From Paenibacillus caseinilyticus (GTDB taxonomy: Bacteria > Bacillota > Bacilli > Paenibacillales > NBRC-103111): 39,843 bases of DNA. Shown here piece after piece: positions 22,117-31,155 of this stretch. A program made the position numbers and the translations under genes. Where the stretch lies: NCBI RefSeq assembly GCF_027533645.1, contig NZ_JAQAGY010000040.1, positions 1 through 39,843 on the forward strand, in the 5' to 3' direction. Position 1 is the stretch's first letter. The number at the start of each line of letters is the position of its first letter. Below the pieces are notes generated by a model that had not been told where the DNA came from, made no database searches, and saw nothing but the letters and a program-made list of their open reading frames with translations.

Positions 22117-25100
22117 TTAGTTGCCGCCCACGCGGGAGACATCCTTCATGTTCTCTTCGAAGGCCACCAGCAAGGCCCGCTGCTGCGAGAGTCCGGAGCG
22201 CTTCACCCGTTCGATCGCCTCGAACATCCGCTTGTAATCCTTCGGAATAATCTTCACGAACCGCCACAAGAGTTCTTCCCAGTGCTGAAGCACCCGGTGC
22301 GCCACCGCACTGTCCGTATAGGTCGCATGATGCTGGATCAGATTCTTGAGCTCCTCCGCTTCGTAGATCTCTTCCACGTTCTCCAGCAGCACCATATCCC
22401 GGTTGCACCGGGCAGCGAAGGTGCCCTGTTCGTCCAGCACATAGGCGATGCCTCCCGACATCCCCGCCGCGAAGTTGCGGCCGGTAGGCCCCAGCACGAC
22501 GACGCGCCCGCCTGTCATATACTCGCAGCCGTGGTCGCCTACGCCTTCCACGACGGCCCGGGCGCCCGAATTGCGGACGGCGAACCGCTCCCCGGCGTTC
22601 CCCCGGATATAGGCCTCCCCGTCGGTCGCCCCATAGAGCGCCGTGTTGCCGATGATGATGTTCTCCTCGGCAGAGAATGCCGACTTCTCCGGAGGGAATA
22701 CCGCGAGCTTGCCTCCGGACAGCCCTTTGCCGAAGTAATCGTTCGCGTCCCCTTCGAGCGATAGCGTCATGCCCCGCGGAACGAAGGCCCCGAAGCTCTG
22801 CCCGGCCGTTCCGTTAAAATGCAGCCGGATCGTATCGTGCGGCAGCCCCTCCCCGCCATGGAGACGGGTCACCTCGCTGCCCGTGATCGTACCGACGACC
22901 CGGTTCACGTTGGAGATCGGCAGCACCGCATGCACCCGCTCCTTGCGCTCTAGAGCCGGGGCGCAGATCCCGAGCAGTTCGGTCCGGTCGAGCGACCGGT
23001 CGAGTCCGTGGTCCTGCGCTTCGCTGCAGAAGCGTCCCACCTCCGGCCCCATGTCCGGCCGGTGCAGCAGCGGCGCCAGGTCGACTCCCCTGGCTTTCCA
23101 GTGCGCCACGGCCCGCTTCGTCTCGAGCACTTCGGTCCGCCCGACCATCTCCTCCACCGTTCGGAACCCTAGTTCTGCCATGAGCTCGCGCGCGTCCTGG
23201 GCCACGAACTTCATGAAATTCACGGCGTGCTCCGGATCGCCCGTGAACTTCGCCCGCAGCTCCGGGTTCTGCGTCGCCACACCGACCGGGCACGTATCGA
23301 GATGGCAGACGCGCATCATGATGCAGCCGAGCGCAATCAGCGGCGTCGTGGCGAAGCCGAACTCCTCCGCCCCGAGCAGGGCGGCCAGGACGACGTCGCG
23401 CCCGGTCATCAGCTTGCCGTCCGTCTCCACCGTAATGCGGCTGCGGAGGTTGTTCAGCACCAGGGTCTGGTGCGTCTCGGCGAGTCCGAGCTCCCACGGC
23501 AGCCCTGCGTGGCGGATCGACGTCTGCGGCGACGCTCCCGTCCCGCCGTCGTAGCCGCTGATGAGCACAACGTCCGCCTTGCCTTTGGCGACGCCGGCTG
23601 CAATCGTGCCGACACCCACCTCCGAGACCAGCTTCACGGAAATGCGCGCACGCGGATTGGCATTCTTGAGATCGTGGATGAGCTCCGCCAGATCCTCGAT
23701 TGAATAGATGTCATGGTGCGGCGGCGGGGAGATCAGGCCTACGCCGGGCGTCACCCCGCGCACTTCCGCCACCCAAGGGTACACCTTGGATCCCGGCAGC
23801 TGGCCGCCTTCCCCAGGCTTCGCCCCCTGCGCCATCTTGATCTGGATCTCGTCGGCGTTGACGAGATACGCACTGGTGACGCCGAAGCGGCCGGACGCCA
23901 CTTGCTTGATCGCGCTGCGGCGCAGGTCGCCGTTCGCATCCGGCGTGAAGCGGTCCGGATGCTCACCGCCCTCGCCGGTATTGCTTTTGCCGCCGATCCG
24001 GTTCATCGCGACGGCGAGCGTCTCGTGCGCCTCCTTCGAGATCGAGCCGTAGGACATCGCGCCGGTCTTGAAGCGCCGGAGGATCGATTCCACCTCTTCT
24101 ACTTCCTCGATCGGAACAGGCGTCCGGCCAGAGCGGAAGGCGAGAAGAGAACGGAGCGTCAGATAACGCTCATTCTCCTGATGGACGAGCTTCGTGAAGC
24201 TTCGGTAGGCGCTGTAATCCCCTGTGCGCACGGCCTTCTGAAGCGCGTGAATCGTCTCCGGGTTGTAGATATGCTCCTCCCCGTTCTTCCTCCACTGCAG
24301 CTCGCCCCCCGGGTCAAGCACCTCGTCGCGCCCTTCCTGCGGAGAGTAGGCCCGGCGGTGGCGCATCACGGCCTCCTCCGCAACCTCCTTCAGTCCAATG
24401 CCTCCGATGGGGGTGTAAGTCCACGTGAAATACCGTTCCACGAATTCGTCGCTGAGACCGACCGCTTCGAAGATCTGGGCTCCCCGGTACGACTGGATCG
24501 TGGAGATGCCCATCTTCGCAAGCACCTTCACGACCCCCTTCGTCGCCGCCTTGACATAATTCGCCGCTGCCTTGTCCGGCGTGAGTCCCTTGAGCGATCC
24601 CTTGCGGATCTGGCCCTCCAGCGACTCGAACGCAAGATACGGATTGATGCCTCCCGCCCCGTAGCCGAGCAGCAGCGCGAAGTGATGCACCTCCCTCGGC
24701 TCGCCCGACTCCACGAGCAGCGAGACCTTGGTGCGGGTGCCCTGCCGGATCAGATGATGGTGCAGTCCCGACACGGCCAGCAGCGCCGGAACCGCCGCCT
24801 GTTCCGGGTCGGTGCCGCGGTCGGAGAGAATGAGCAGCGCCACTCCTTCCTCCACCGCCGTATCCGCAGCGGCGAATAGGGCGGCAAGCGACCGCTGCAG
24901 CCCCTCCGCCCCCTCGGCGGCCGGGAACAGCATCGGCAGCGTCACGGCGCGGAAGCCTTCCCGCTGCACGTGGCGCAGCTTCGCCAGCTCCGCGTTCGTG
25001 AGGATCGGCGTCTCCAGCCGGATCTGCCGGCAGCTCTCCGGCCGCGGGTCGATGAGGCTGCCCTCGGGCCCGATAGTGGTGACCTGCGCTGTGATGATCT

Positions 25101-26706
25101 CCTCGAAGTTCGCGTCGATCGGCGGATTCGTCACCTGGGCGAACAGCTGCTTGAAGTAGCTGTAGAGCAGCTGAGGGCGCTCCGAGAGCACCGCAAGCGG
25201 AGCATCGAAGCCCATCGAACCGATCGGGTCGACCCCGGTCCGGGCCATCGGCTCGAGCACGCGGCGCAGGCTTTCGAACGTATAACCGAACGCCTGCTGC
25301 CGCTGCACAAGCGTATCCGCATCCGTCTCGGGCAGCAGCGGGACCGAAGGCAGCTCGGCCAGCGAGACAAGATGTTCGTTTAGCCACTCGCGGTACGGAT
25401 GCTCCGCCGCCACCCCCGCCTTGAGTTCTTCGTCGGAGACAATCCTCCCTGCAGCGGTATCGACCAGCAGCATCCTCCCCGGCTGAAGCCTCCTCTTCGC
25501 GACGATCTTCTCCGGCGGGACCGGCAGTACGCCCGCTTCGGACGCGAGCACGATCCAGTCATCCGCCGTGACATAATATCGTGCCGGACGCAGGCCGTTA
25601 CGGTCGAGCACCGCCCCGATCGAGACGCCGTCCGTGAACGCGATGGCGGCCGGACCGTCCCACGGCTCCATGAGCGTGGAGTGGTACTCGTAGAACGCCC
25701 GGCGCGCATCGTCCATCGACTCGTGCTTCGCCCACGGTTCGGGGATCATCATCATGGCGGCGTGCGGGAGCGACCGGCCCGAGAGCATCAGGAACTCCAG
25801 GCAGTTATCGAACATTTGCGAGTCCGAGCCGCCCGGATCGATCAGCGGGAGGATCGCGTCATAGTCGCTGCCGAACAGCTCCGTCCGGCAGGCCGCCTCG
25901 CGGGCGCGCATCCAGTTTACGTTGCCCCGCAGCGTATTGATTTCCCCGTTGTGGATGAGATACCGGTACGGATGCGCCCGCTCCCAGCTAGGGAACGTAT
26001 TCGTGCTGAAGCGGGAATGGACGAGCGCCAGCGCCGATTCGAATTCCGGATCCTGCAGATCCGTATAATACCGGTCGACCTGCGCCGGCGTCAGCATGCC
26101 CTTATAGACGATCGTGCGGCTGGAGAAGCTTGCAAAATAAACCGCCCCTTTCCCCAGGGAAGCGGGACACTTCTCCGAGCGTTTGCGGATCACATACAGC
26201 TTGCGCTCGAACGACAGATAGTCCGGGGCCTCCGCCGAGGCGCCTACGAAGAACTGCCGGATACAGGGCTCTGCCGACTTGGCCGCCGTGCCGAGCAAGC
26301 CGTGATCCGTGGGTACGGTACGCCAGCCGAGGAACGTCTGCCCTTCCCGTCGCACCTGGTCTTCGATCCACAGCTCGGCTGCAATACGGGCTTCCGCCTC
26401 CCGGGGCAGGAAGAGCATACCGACGCCATAGCGTCCAGGCTCGGGCAGACGGATGCCCTCTTCACTGCAGACCCGCTGCAGGAACCGGTGGGGAAGCTGC
26501 AGCAGAATACCGGCACCGTCTCCGGTATTGCTCTCGCTGCCTTGCCCCCCGCGGTGGTCCAAGTTATAGAGAATCCGCAGCGCCGCCTTTACCATCTCGT
26601 GGGAAGGAACGCCTTTCATCTGGGCGACGAATCCGATCCCGCAGGCATCGTGTTCGAAGCTCGGGTCATACAGGCCTTGTTTGGCTGGAATTCCATTTCT
26701 GTTCAT
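22117..26706 (-). CDS. gltB: Glutamate synthase large subunit GltB
   Basis: GltB makes two glutamates from glutamine and 2-oxoglutarate using electrons from GltD. The 1,529-residue protein begins with a short propeptide ending at the catalytic Cys of the glutaminase domain (C22, in DACGIGFVAQ). NLDHRGGQGSESNTGDGAG follows. The central domain leads to the FMN domain with EGGEHPDRF and VLISGYDGGTGASP, the 3Fe-4S ligands in CX5CX4C spacing (C1128, C1134, C1139), and the C-terminal GXGXG beta-helix (GKGLSGGKLAVFPP, GNTALYGATDGEAYIRG). All parts are intact. ATG at 26706 with GAGAGG upstream. It is the first gene of gltBD, with no gltC regulator beside it. Confidence 0.97.
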   Translation of the reverse strand: MNRNGIPAKQGLYDPSFEHDACGIGFVAQMKGVPSHEMVKAALRILYNLDHRGGQGSESNTGDGAGILLQLPHRFLQRVCSEEGIRLPEPGRYGVGMLFLPREAEARIAAELWIEDQVRREGQTFLGWRTVPTDHGLLGTAAKSAEPCIRQFFVGASAEAPDYLSFERKLYVIRKRSEKCPASLGKGAVYFASFSSRTIVYKGMLTPAQVDRYYTDLQDPEFESALALVHSRFSTNTFPSWERAHPYRYLIHNGEINTLRGNVNWMRAREAACRTELFGSDYDAILPLIDPGGSDSQMFDNCLEFLMLSGRSLPHAAMMMIPEPWAKHESMDDARRAFYEYHSTLMEPWDGPAAIAFTDGVSIGAVLDRNGLRPARYYVTADDWIVLASEAGVLPVPPEKIVAKRRLQPGRMLLVDTAAGRIVSDEELKAGVAAEHPYREWLNEHLVSLAELPSVPLLPETDADTLVQRQQAFGYTFESLRRVLEPMARTGVDPIGSMGFDAPLAVLSERPQLLYSYFKQLFAQVTNPPIDANFEEIITAQVTTIGPEGSLIDPRPESCRQIRLETPILTNAELAKLRHVQREGFRAVTLPMLFPAAEGAEGLQRSLAALFAAADTAVEEGVALLILSDRGTDPEQAAVPALLAVSGLHHHLIRQGTRTKVSLLVESGEPREVHHFALLLGYGAGGINPYLAFESLEGQIRKGSLKGLTPDKAAANYVKAATKGVVKVLAKMGISTIQSYRGAQIFEAVGLSDEFVERYFTWTYTPIGGIGLKEVAEEAVMRHRRAYSPQEGRDEVLDPGGELQWRKNGEEHIYNPETIHALQKAVRTGDYSAYRSFTKLVHQENERYLTLRSLLAFRSGRTPVPIEEVEEVESILRRFKTGAMSYGSISKEAHETLAVAMNRIGGKSNTGEGGEHPDRFTPDANGDLRRSAIKQVASGRFGVTSAYLVNADEIQIKMAQGAKPGEGGQLPGSKVYPWVAEVRGVTPGVGLISPPPHHDIYSIEDLAELIHDLKNANPRARISVKLVSEVGVGTIAAGVAKGKADVVLISGYDGGTGASPQTSIRHAGLPWELGLAETHQTLVLNNLRSRITVETDGKLMTGRDVVLAALLGAEEFGFATTPLIALGCIMMRVCHLDTCPVGVATQNPELRAKFTGDPEHAVNFMKFVAQDARELMAELGFRTVEEMVGRTEVLETKRAVAHWKARGVDLAPLLHRPDMGPEVGRFCSEAQDHGLDRSLDRTELLGICAPALERKERVHAVLPISNVNRVVGTITGSEVTRLHGGEGLPHDTIRLHFNGTAGQSFGAFVPRGMTLSLEGDANDYFGKGLSGGKLAVFPPEKSAFSAEENIIIGNTALYGATDGEAYIRGNAGERFAVRNSGARAVVEGVGDHGCEYMTGGRVVVLGPTGRNFAAGMSGGIAYVLDEQGTFAARCNRDMVLLENVEEIYEAEELKNLIQHHATYTDSAVAHRVLQHWEELLWRFVKIIPKDYKRMFEAIERVKRSGLSQQRALLVAFEENMKDVSRVGGN

Positions 26707-27064
26707 GGCTCGCGCAACCTCTCATTTCGGAATGGGTTACAGGGGTCCCTGCTGAGGTTCCCTGCATGGAATGCCATCGCTGAAATCATTCGCCAAATTG
26801 CACCATTAAGTTAACGCTTCACAGAAATGAAGCGGCATATACAAAGAAATAGAACGCCCCCTGCCTTCTGACCAAGCTGTGAACATTCGGTGAACAACCC
26901 TAGATCGTACCACTTATCTTACCATCCTCTACCCCGCCCGGCAATTTATAAAAAACTAGAGATTTCGACTCATTTTTAGGAAGAGGCCCCGATAGAAAAA
27001 GGGAAATGTAGACTTTTGACGAATGCTAACAGGATGCACCATCATGAAGCGGAGGAAGCTTCCC
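26707..27064. other. Divergent regulatory region between gltB and the PAS kinase
   Basis: This 358-bp gap between gltB (minus) and the kinase (plus) should hold both promoters. A palindrome GCTTCA-N6-TGAAGC lies at 26816-26833, about 110 bp upstream of gltB. Two copies of GTGAAC, 11 bp apart (26879-26884 and 26890-26895), sit on one face of the helix. An AT-rich block (26943-26975) and TTTTAGGAAGA are closer to the kinase. No clear -35/-10 pair and no riboswitch are seen. No gene is supported here. Confidence 0.5.
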
Positions 27065-29011
27065 ATGCCTGATCAAAGCCCGGATCTGCCCGCGCCCCGG
27101 GAGGAGCATACATCCCCGGATCCCCGGTACAGCCTGCACCGCATCTACGAAGACCTGGCGCTGAAACCCTTTTCCCATTCGGCGGCCGGCACCCTGCTCG
27201 CCGCAGCGGACGGACGTCTCGTTATGGCAAGCGAAGCGTTGACCCGCCTGCTCGGATACGAACCCGGCGCCCTGCAGGGATCCACCCTTCAAGAGCTTAT
27301 TCATCCGGGCGACCTGCTCCTGCATATGCATCACCTCAGCAGGATGGCTGCCGGGCTCAGCAGCCAGTACACCGCCGAGCTACGGCTGCTGAGCCGCGTA
27401 TCGGATCCCCTGTGGATGCACATCAGCGCCTTTCCGGTAGGCGGGGAATCCCGCAGCGCGCCCTACATCTATATGCACGCCCAGGATATAACCAGCCGTG
27501 TCCAAGCCGAGTCTGCTCTGCAGGAGTCCCATCTTCACCTGAACGCCCTGCTCGAGACCATGTCGGACGCGTACATGATGCTGGGCCGCGGAGCCGAGTT
27601 CCTCTATATGAACCCGAGTGCGGAGAAGCTGCTGCAGCGCACCCCCGAAGAGCTCCTTGGGCGCAGCTTCAGGGTCGTGATGCCCGAATGGTTCGGTCCC
27701 GTCTTCTACCGGGCCTGCCAGCGCGCGCTGGAGGACGGGATGCCCGTCTTCCTTCAGGAATACTTCCCTGCGGAGCAGCGCTGGCTCGAGATCCGCTGTC
27801 TGCCCTGCAAGCCCGGGCTCTCTGTCTTTATCCGCGATGTCACCCGGCACCAAGTGCAGGAAGAGAAACTGCGCACCACCAAGCAGCAGCTCGACTCCAT
27901 GATCGAGCATGCGGCGGATAATATCGCGATTCTGGGCAGCGATCTCCGGCTGCTTCGCGTCAATCAAGCATTTCTCGACACCTTCGGTTATGCCGAGGAA
28001 GAACTGATCGGCTGCCGGCCGCCGAATATTCCGGACGAGTTGTGGATCGAATCGGAGCTGCTCTTCCGGCAGGCGCTCCAAGGCAAGCAGATCTCCGGGT
28101 TCGAAACGGTTCGCCGGCGCAAGGACGGTATGCTGCTCGATATGAGCCTTACCCTCTCTCCGATCGTCGGTGCCGACCATCATATTCCAGGCATCTGCAT
28201 TATCGGCCGGGACATCTCGGACCACAAGCGGACCGAAGAGCTGCTGCGCAGCTCCGAGAAGCTCGCCGTCGCCGGACAGCTTGCCGCCGGCGTCGCCCAT
28301 GAAATCCGCAATCCCCTAACCTCGCTCAAAGGCTTCACCCAGTTCATGAAATCAGGGGCGCAGTACAAGGAACAATACCTCGACATCATGATGTCCGAGC
28401 TTGATCGGATCGAACAGATCATCAGCGAACTGCTGCTGCTTGCCCGCCCGCAGGCCGTCACGTACCGGACCGTACCTCTCCCGCCGATTCTAACCCATGT
28501 CGTCTCACTGCTTGAACCGCAGGCCAATCTCCAGAATGTAGAACTGCATTCGCACGCTTCCGCCCATCTGCCGGAGATCTATTGCGAAGAGAATCAACTG
28601 AAGCAGGTGTTCATCAATCTTGTGAAAAATGCGCTGGAGGCCATGCCCAAGGGCGGCGCTTTGGAAATCGCAGCAGCGCCTGTCGACGACGCCGGCAGCA
28701 TCCGGATTACCTTCAAGGACAATGGGCCGGGTATCCCGGAGGAGCTGCTGAAACGGCTCGGGGAACCGTTCTTTACCACCAAGGAAAAAGGATCCGGACT
28801 CGGGCTGATGATCTCCCAAAAAATCATTGCGGAGCACGGAGGCCGTCTGTCTGTCAGCTCCCGGAAGGGAGGCGGAACTACCGTTACAGTCGTTCTGCCC
28901 GCGGCTTCCAGCCAGCCGGGTCCGGGTTCGGGGAAGAAAGCGTCTGAGCCGCTCCGATTCGGGCCCGAGGTCCCGGCTGCACCCCAATTAATCCATACGG
29001 ACACTCTGTAA
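27065..29011 (+). CDS. Soluble PAS-PAS-PAS sensor histidine kinase (sporulation-kinase type)
   Basis: This histidine kinase of about 648 residues has no membrane helix, so it is cytosolic. Three PAS-like modules are visible (about 40-150, 160-270 with ALLETMSDAYMMLGRG, and 280-400 with ADNIAILGSDLRLLRVNQAFLD). The HisKA domain has the phosphorylated H412 in GVAHEIRNPLTSLKGF, then the N-box VFINLVKNALEAM, G1 DNGPGIP, F-box FFTTKEKGSGLGL. This layout is that of KinA/KinE-like Bacillales kinases that feed the Spo0 phosphorelay; that role is inferred. No response regulator is adjacent, as is usual for orphan phosphorelay kinases. GGAGGA lies eight bases before the ATG at 27065. Starts at 27023 and 27044 lack a site. 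Confidence 0.9.
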   Translation: MPDQSPDLPAPREEHTSPDPRYSLHRIYEDLALKPFSHSAAGTLLAAADGRLVMASEALTRLLGYEPGALQGSTLQELIHPGDLLLHMHHLSRMAAGLSSQYTAELRLLSRVSDPLWMHISAFPVGGESRSAPYIYMHAQDITSRVQAESALQESHLHLNALLETMSDAYMMLGRGAEFLYMNPSAEKLLQRTPEELLGRSFRVVMPEWFGPVFYRACQRALEDGMPVFLQEYFPAEQRWLEIRCLPCKPGLSVFIRDVTRHQVQEEKLRTTKQQLDSMIEHAADNIAILGSDLRLLRVNQAFLDTFGYAEEELIGCRPPNIPDELWIESELLFRQALQGKQISGFETVRRRKDGMLLDMSLTLSPIVGADHHIPGICIIGRDISDHKRTEELLRSSEKLAVAGQLAAGVAHEIRNPLTSLKGFTQFMKSGAQYKEQYLDIMMSELDRIEQIISELLLLARPQAVTYRTVPLPPILTHVVSLLEPQANLQNVELHSHASAHLPEIYCEENQLKQVFINLVKNALEAMPKGGALEIAAAPVDDAGSIRITFKDNGPGIPEELLKRLGEPFFTTKEKGSGLGLMISQKIIAEHGGRLSVSSRKGGGTTVTVVLPAASSQPGPGSGKKASEPLRFGPEVPAAPQLIHTDTL

Positions 29012-29083
29012 CCGGCCCATCCACTAGGAATCTGCCCATGCGTTCACGGGTATGCTGGGGGGTGTACCTTCCCTGCCGCAGTA

Positions 29084-29092
29084 TGCTATGAT
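29084..29092 (+). promoter_or_regulatory. Extended -10 promoter of tdk
   Basis: TGCTATGAT (29084-29092) is an extended -10 element (TGn plus TATGAT), about 38 bp before the tdk GTG start. The -35 is weak. Confidence 0.4.
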
Positions 29093-29129
29093 GGTCTTCT
29101 GATTTTCTTGCAGAGAGGACGAGCATCCA

Positions 29130-29708
29130 GTGGCCCAACTCTATTTCCGTTACGGTACCATGAACAGCGGCAAATCGATCGAAGTGCTCCGCGTTGCCCA
29201 TAACTACGAGGAGCAGGGCAAGAAAGTGCTCCTCTTCACCCCTTCCGTCGATGACCGGGAAGGCGTCGGCGTCGTAGCTTCGCGTATCGGGATGCGCAAG
29301 GACGGCATTATCATTGACGAGCACCTCGATATGGTCGCCATGGCGGCACAGGAACGCCCGAACTGTATTCTCATCGACGAAGCGCAGTTTCTGACGAAAG
29401 AACAGGTCGAGCAGCTGACGGAGATTACCGATACCCTTGGGATTCCGGTCATCACCTACGGCCTGCGGGCCGACTTCCTCGGCCAGCTGTTCGAAGGCAG
29501 CACCTATCTGTTCGCGCTCGCTGACAAGATCGAAGAGATCAAGACGGTATGCTGGTACTGCGACCGCAAGGCGACCATGAACATGCGCTGCAAGGACGGC
29601 GTTCCCGTCTTCGCGGGCGAACAGATCCAGATCGGCGGCAATGAGAGCTATATCCCGGTCTGCCGCAAATGCTATTCGCTGCAAAAGAAAGCGGCAGCGT
29701 CCAAGTAA
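29130..29708 (+). CDS. tdk: Thymidine kinase
   Basis: This kinase phosphorylates thymidine to dTMP in the salvage pathway. The 192-residue type II protein (TK1-like) has the Walker A loop GTMNSGKSIEVL near 9-20, the LLFTPSVDDREG loop, ILIDEAQFLTKEQVEQL (Walker B and catalytic Glu) near 86-102, VITYGLRADFLG, and two zinc knuckles: CWYC near 147 and CRKC near 182. The GGNESYIPVCRKC lasso region is intact. The start is GTG at 29130, with AGAGGAC about 12 bases upstream. It stands alone with a terminator after it. Confidence 0.97.
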   Translation: MAQLYFRYGTMNSGKSIEVLRVAHNYEEQGKKVLLFTPSVDDREGVGVVASRIGMRKDGIIIDEHLDMVAMAAQERPNCILIDEAQFLTKEQVEQLTEITDTLGIPVITYGLRADFLGQLFEGSTYLFALADKIEEIKTVCWYCDRKATMNMRCKDGVPVFAGEQIQIGGNESYIPVCRKCYSLQKKAAASK

Positions 29709-29771
29709 TCCCCTGCTTGGCCAGCTGCAGGTTCCCTTCCTTTCGTTGTCCGGAAGTCTGCTCACACATGC

Positions 29772-29806
29772 AAAAGCACCCTCCTCACGGACGGGTGCTT
29801 GTTTTT
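29772..29806 (+). terminator. Terminator of tdk
   Basis: An 8-bp stem AAGCACCC/GGGTGCTT (29774-29781 with 29793-29800) is followed by GTTTTTTC. It lies between converging tdk and hisC. The A-rich 5' arm gives some activity in the other direction as well. Confidence 0.85.
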
Positions 29807-29823
29807 TCGCTTCCTGCTTGCGC

Positions 29824-30957
29824 TTATGCCTCGCCCTGCGCCAGCCAGCGCAGTCCGTCGATCAAACGGTCCATCTCTGCATGGGAGCCGATCGAGATCC
29901 GCACATGTTCGGGCAGCCCCCATGCGCCTCCATAACGCAGAATGATGCCTCGGGATAGGAGACGGGCACAAGCCTGCTGTGCATCCGATCCGAGACGTAT
30001 CAGAACGAAGTTGGCCATACTGCCGGTATAGTCCAGTCCGAGTTCCCGGCAGACCGCATACAACCGGAGCCGTCCTTCCTCGTTCAGCTGCCGGGAAGCC
30101 TCCACATGCGCCTTATCCGTTAGGGCTGCGGCTGCCGCCGTCTGGGCAAGGGTGTTGACGTTGAACGGTTCCTTGGCCTGCAGCAGATGCCGGATCACCC
30201 CTCGGGGAGCTGCGCCGAAGCCGACCCGAAGACCCGCGAGCCCGTAGATCTTGGAGAAGGTTTGGAGCACGACGAGACCATAACCCTCCTGCACATAGGC
30301 AAGGCCGTCGGTATAATCGTCAGCCGTAACATAGTGGCTGTACGCCGCATCATAGACCACCAGTATGCCAGGCCGCAGTGAATCGAGCAGGCGCCGCAGT
30401 TCGCCCGCAGGCAGATACGTGCCCGTCGGATTGTTCGGCGAGCAGAGCCACAGAATCTTCGTGCGCTCGCTTACGGCCCTGAGCAGCGCGTCCACATCGT
30501 ACCGGAACCCTTCTCCAAGAGGGACGCGGACCACCTCCGCATTCATCAGCAGGGTGCCGAACGCGTACTCGCTGAAGGTCGGATCCGGCACAATCACCTC
30601 ATCCCCGGGATCCAGGAAGGTCTGTGCGATCAGAGTAAGGAGCTCGTCGCCTCCGTTAGTCACGATGAGCTCCTCTTCCGAGAGCCCCGTATGGACCGCG
30701 ATCGCTTCCCGCAGGCGGACCGCCGCCGCATCCGGGTACCGGTGCAGTTCGGTAAGCAGGGCTGAGGCCGCCTCCACCGCTTTGGGCGAGGGACCCAGCG
30801 GGTTCTCATTGGAGGCCAGCTTGACCACCTCCTGAAGCCCTAGCTCCTGCTGCACTTCCCAGATGGGCTTCCCCGGCGAGTACGGGGTGAGCCGTGCTAG
30901 AACTCCTCTCGGCTGCACGCCCCCTTCACCCGTTTGGGTCTTCATCTCTTTACTCAT
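29824..30957 (-). CDS. hisC: Histidinol-phosphate aminotransferase (HisC family, PLP-dependent)
   Basis: The enzyme transaminates imidazole-acetol phosphate to histidinol phosphate. Members of this family can also act on aromatic amino acids. The 377-residue protein has VVKLASNENPLGPSP near 41-55, ELIVTNGGDELL, WLCSPNNPTGTYLP near 163-176, VYDAAYSHY, and the PLP-binding FSKIYGLAGLRVGFG (Lys about 223). The C-terminal ILRYGGAWGLPEHVRISIG holds the Arg that binds the carboxylate. Start at 30957 (AAGGAG six to eight bases upstream) rather than 30984. No other his genes lie nearby, so it may be a second, stand-alone copy. It is divergent from a MocR regulator, with overlapping promoters. A terminator shared with tdk lies beyond the stop. 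Confidence 0.9.
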   Translation of the reverse strand: MSKEMKTQTGEGGVQPRGVLARLTPYSPGKPIWEVQQELGLQEVVKLASNENPLGPSPKAVEAASALLTELHRYPDAAAVRLREAIAVHTGLSEEELIVTNGGDELLTLIAQTFLDPGDEVIVPDPTFSEYAFGTLLMNAEVVRVPLGEGFRYDVDALLRAVSERTKILWLCSPNNPTGTYLPAGELRRLLDSLRPGILVVYDAAYSHYVTADDYTDGLAYVQEGYGLVVLQTFSKIYGLAGLRVGFGAAPRGVIRHLLQAKEPFNVNTLAQTAAAAALTDKAHVEASRQLNEEGRLRLYAVCRELGLDYTGSMANFVLIRLGSDAQQACARLLSRGIILRYGGAWGLPEHVRISIGSHAEMDRLIDGLRWLAQGEA

Positions 30958-31014
30958 TTCATTCGCTCCTTCCTGGTTTCCCACTAGCTTTATTTATCAT
31001 TAGTCTCCCAGCTC

Positions 31015-31043
31015 TTTACATTCGTTCGCATCGTCATGATAAT
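31015..31043 (+). promoter_or_regulatory. Sigma-A promoter of the MocR-type regulator
   Basis: TTTACA (31015-31020), a 17-bp spacer and GATAAT (31038-31043) match the sigma-A consensus closely on the plus strand. Transcription would start near 31050, so an ATG at 31036 cannot be the real start of the regulator. Confidence 0.7.
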
Positions 31044-31047
31044 TAGC

Positions 31048-31075
31048 ATTATACGGCATTCCTGTCATAATCAAA
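31048..31075 (-). promoter_or_regulatory. Overlapping sigma-A promoter of hisC
   Basis: On the minus strand TTTGAT (31070-31075), a 16-bp spacer and a perfect TATAAT (31048-31053) point to hisC. It directly overlaps the start region of the regulator's promoter, so polymerases for the two would compete. Confidence 0.55.
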
Positions 31076-31155
31076 TGGACAAAACTAAACCAAAAAGCAT
31101 GACAGATGACGAATTTTCTTCCGTCGTACAGCAGACCCCGTCAGAACCATTCTCT

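Noticed and set aside
25399..26814. 471-residue plus-strand frame antisense to gltB
   Set aside because: Arg-rich shadow of gltB; no motif.
26879..26897. Possible GlnR/TnrA site at the GTGAAC repeats
   Set aside because: The known pattern TGTNA-N7-TNACA needs 17 bases; here the halves are spaced 19 apart.
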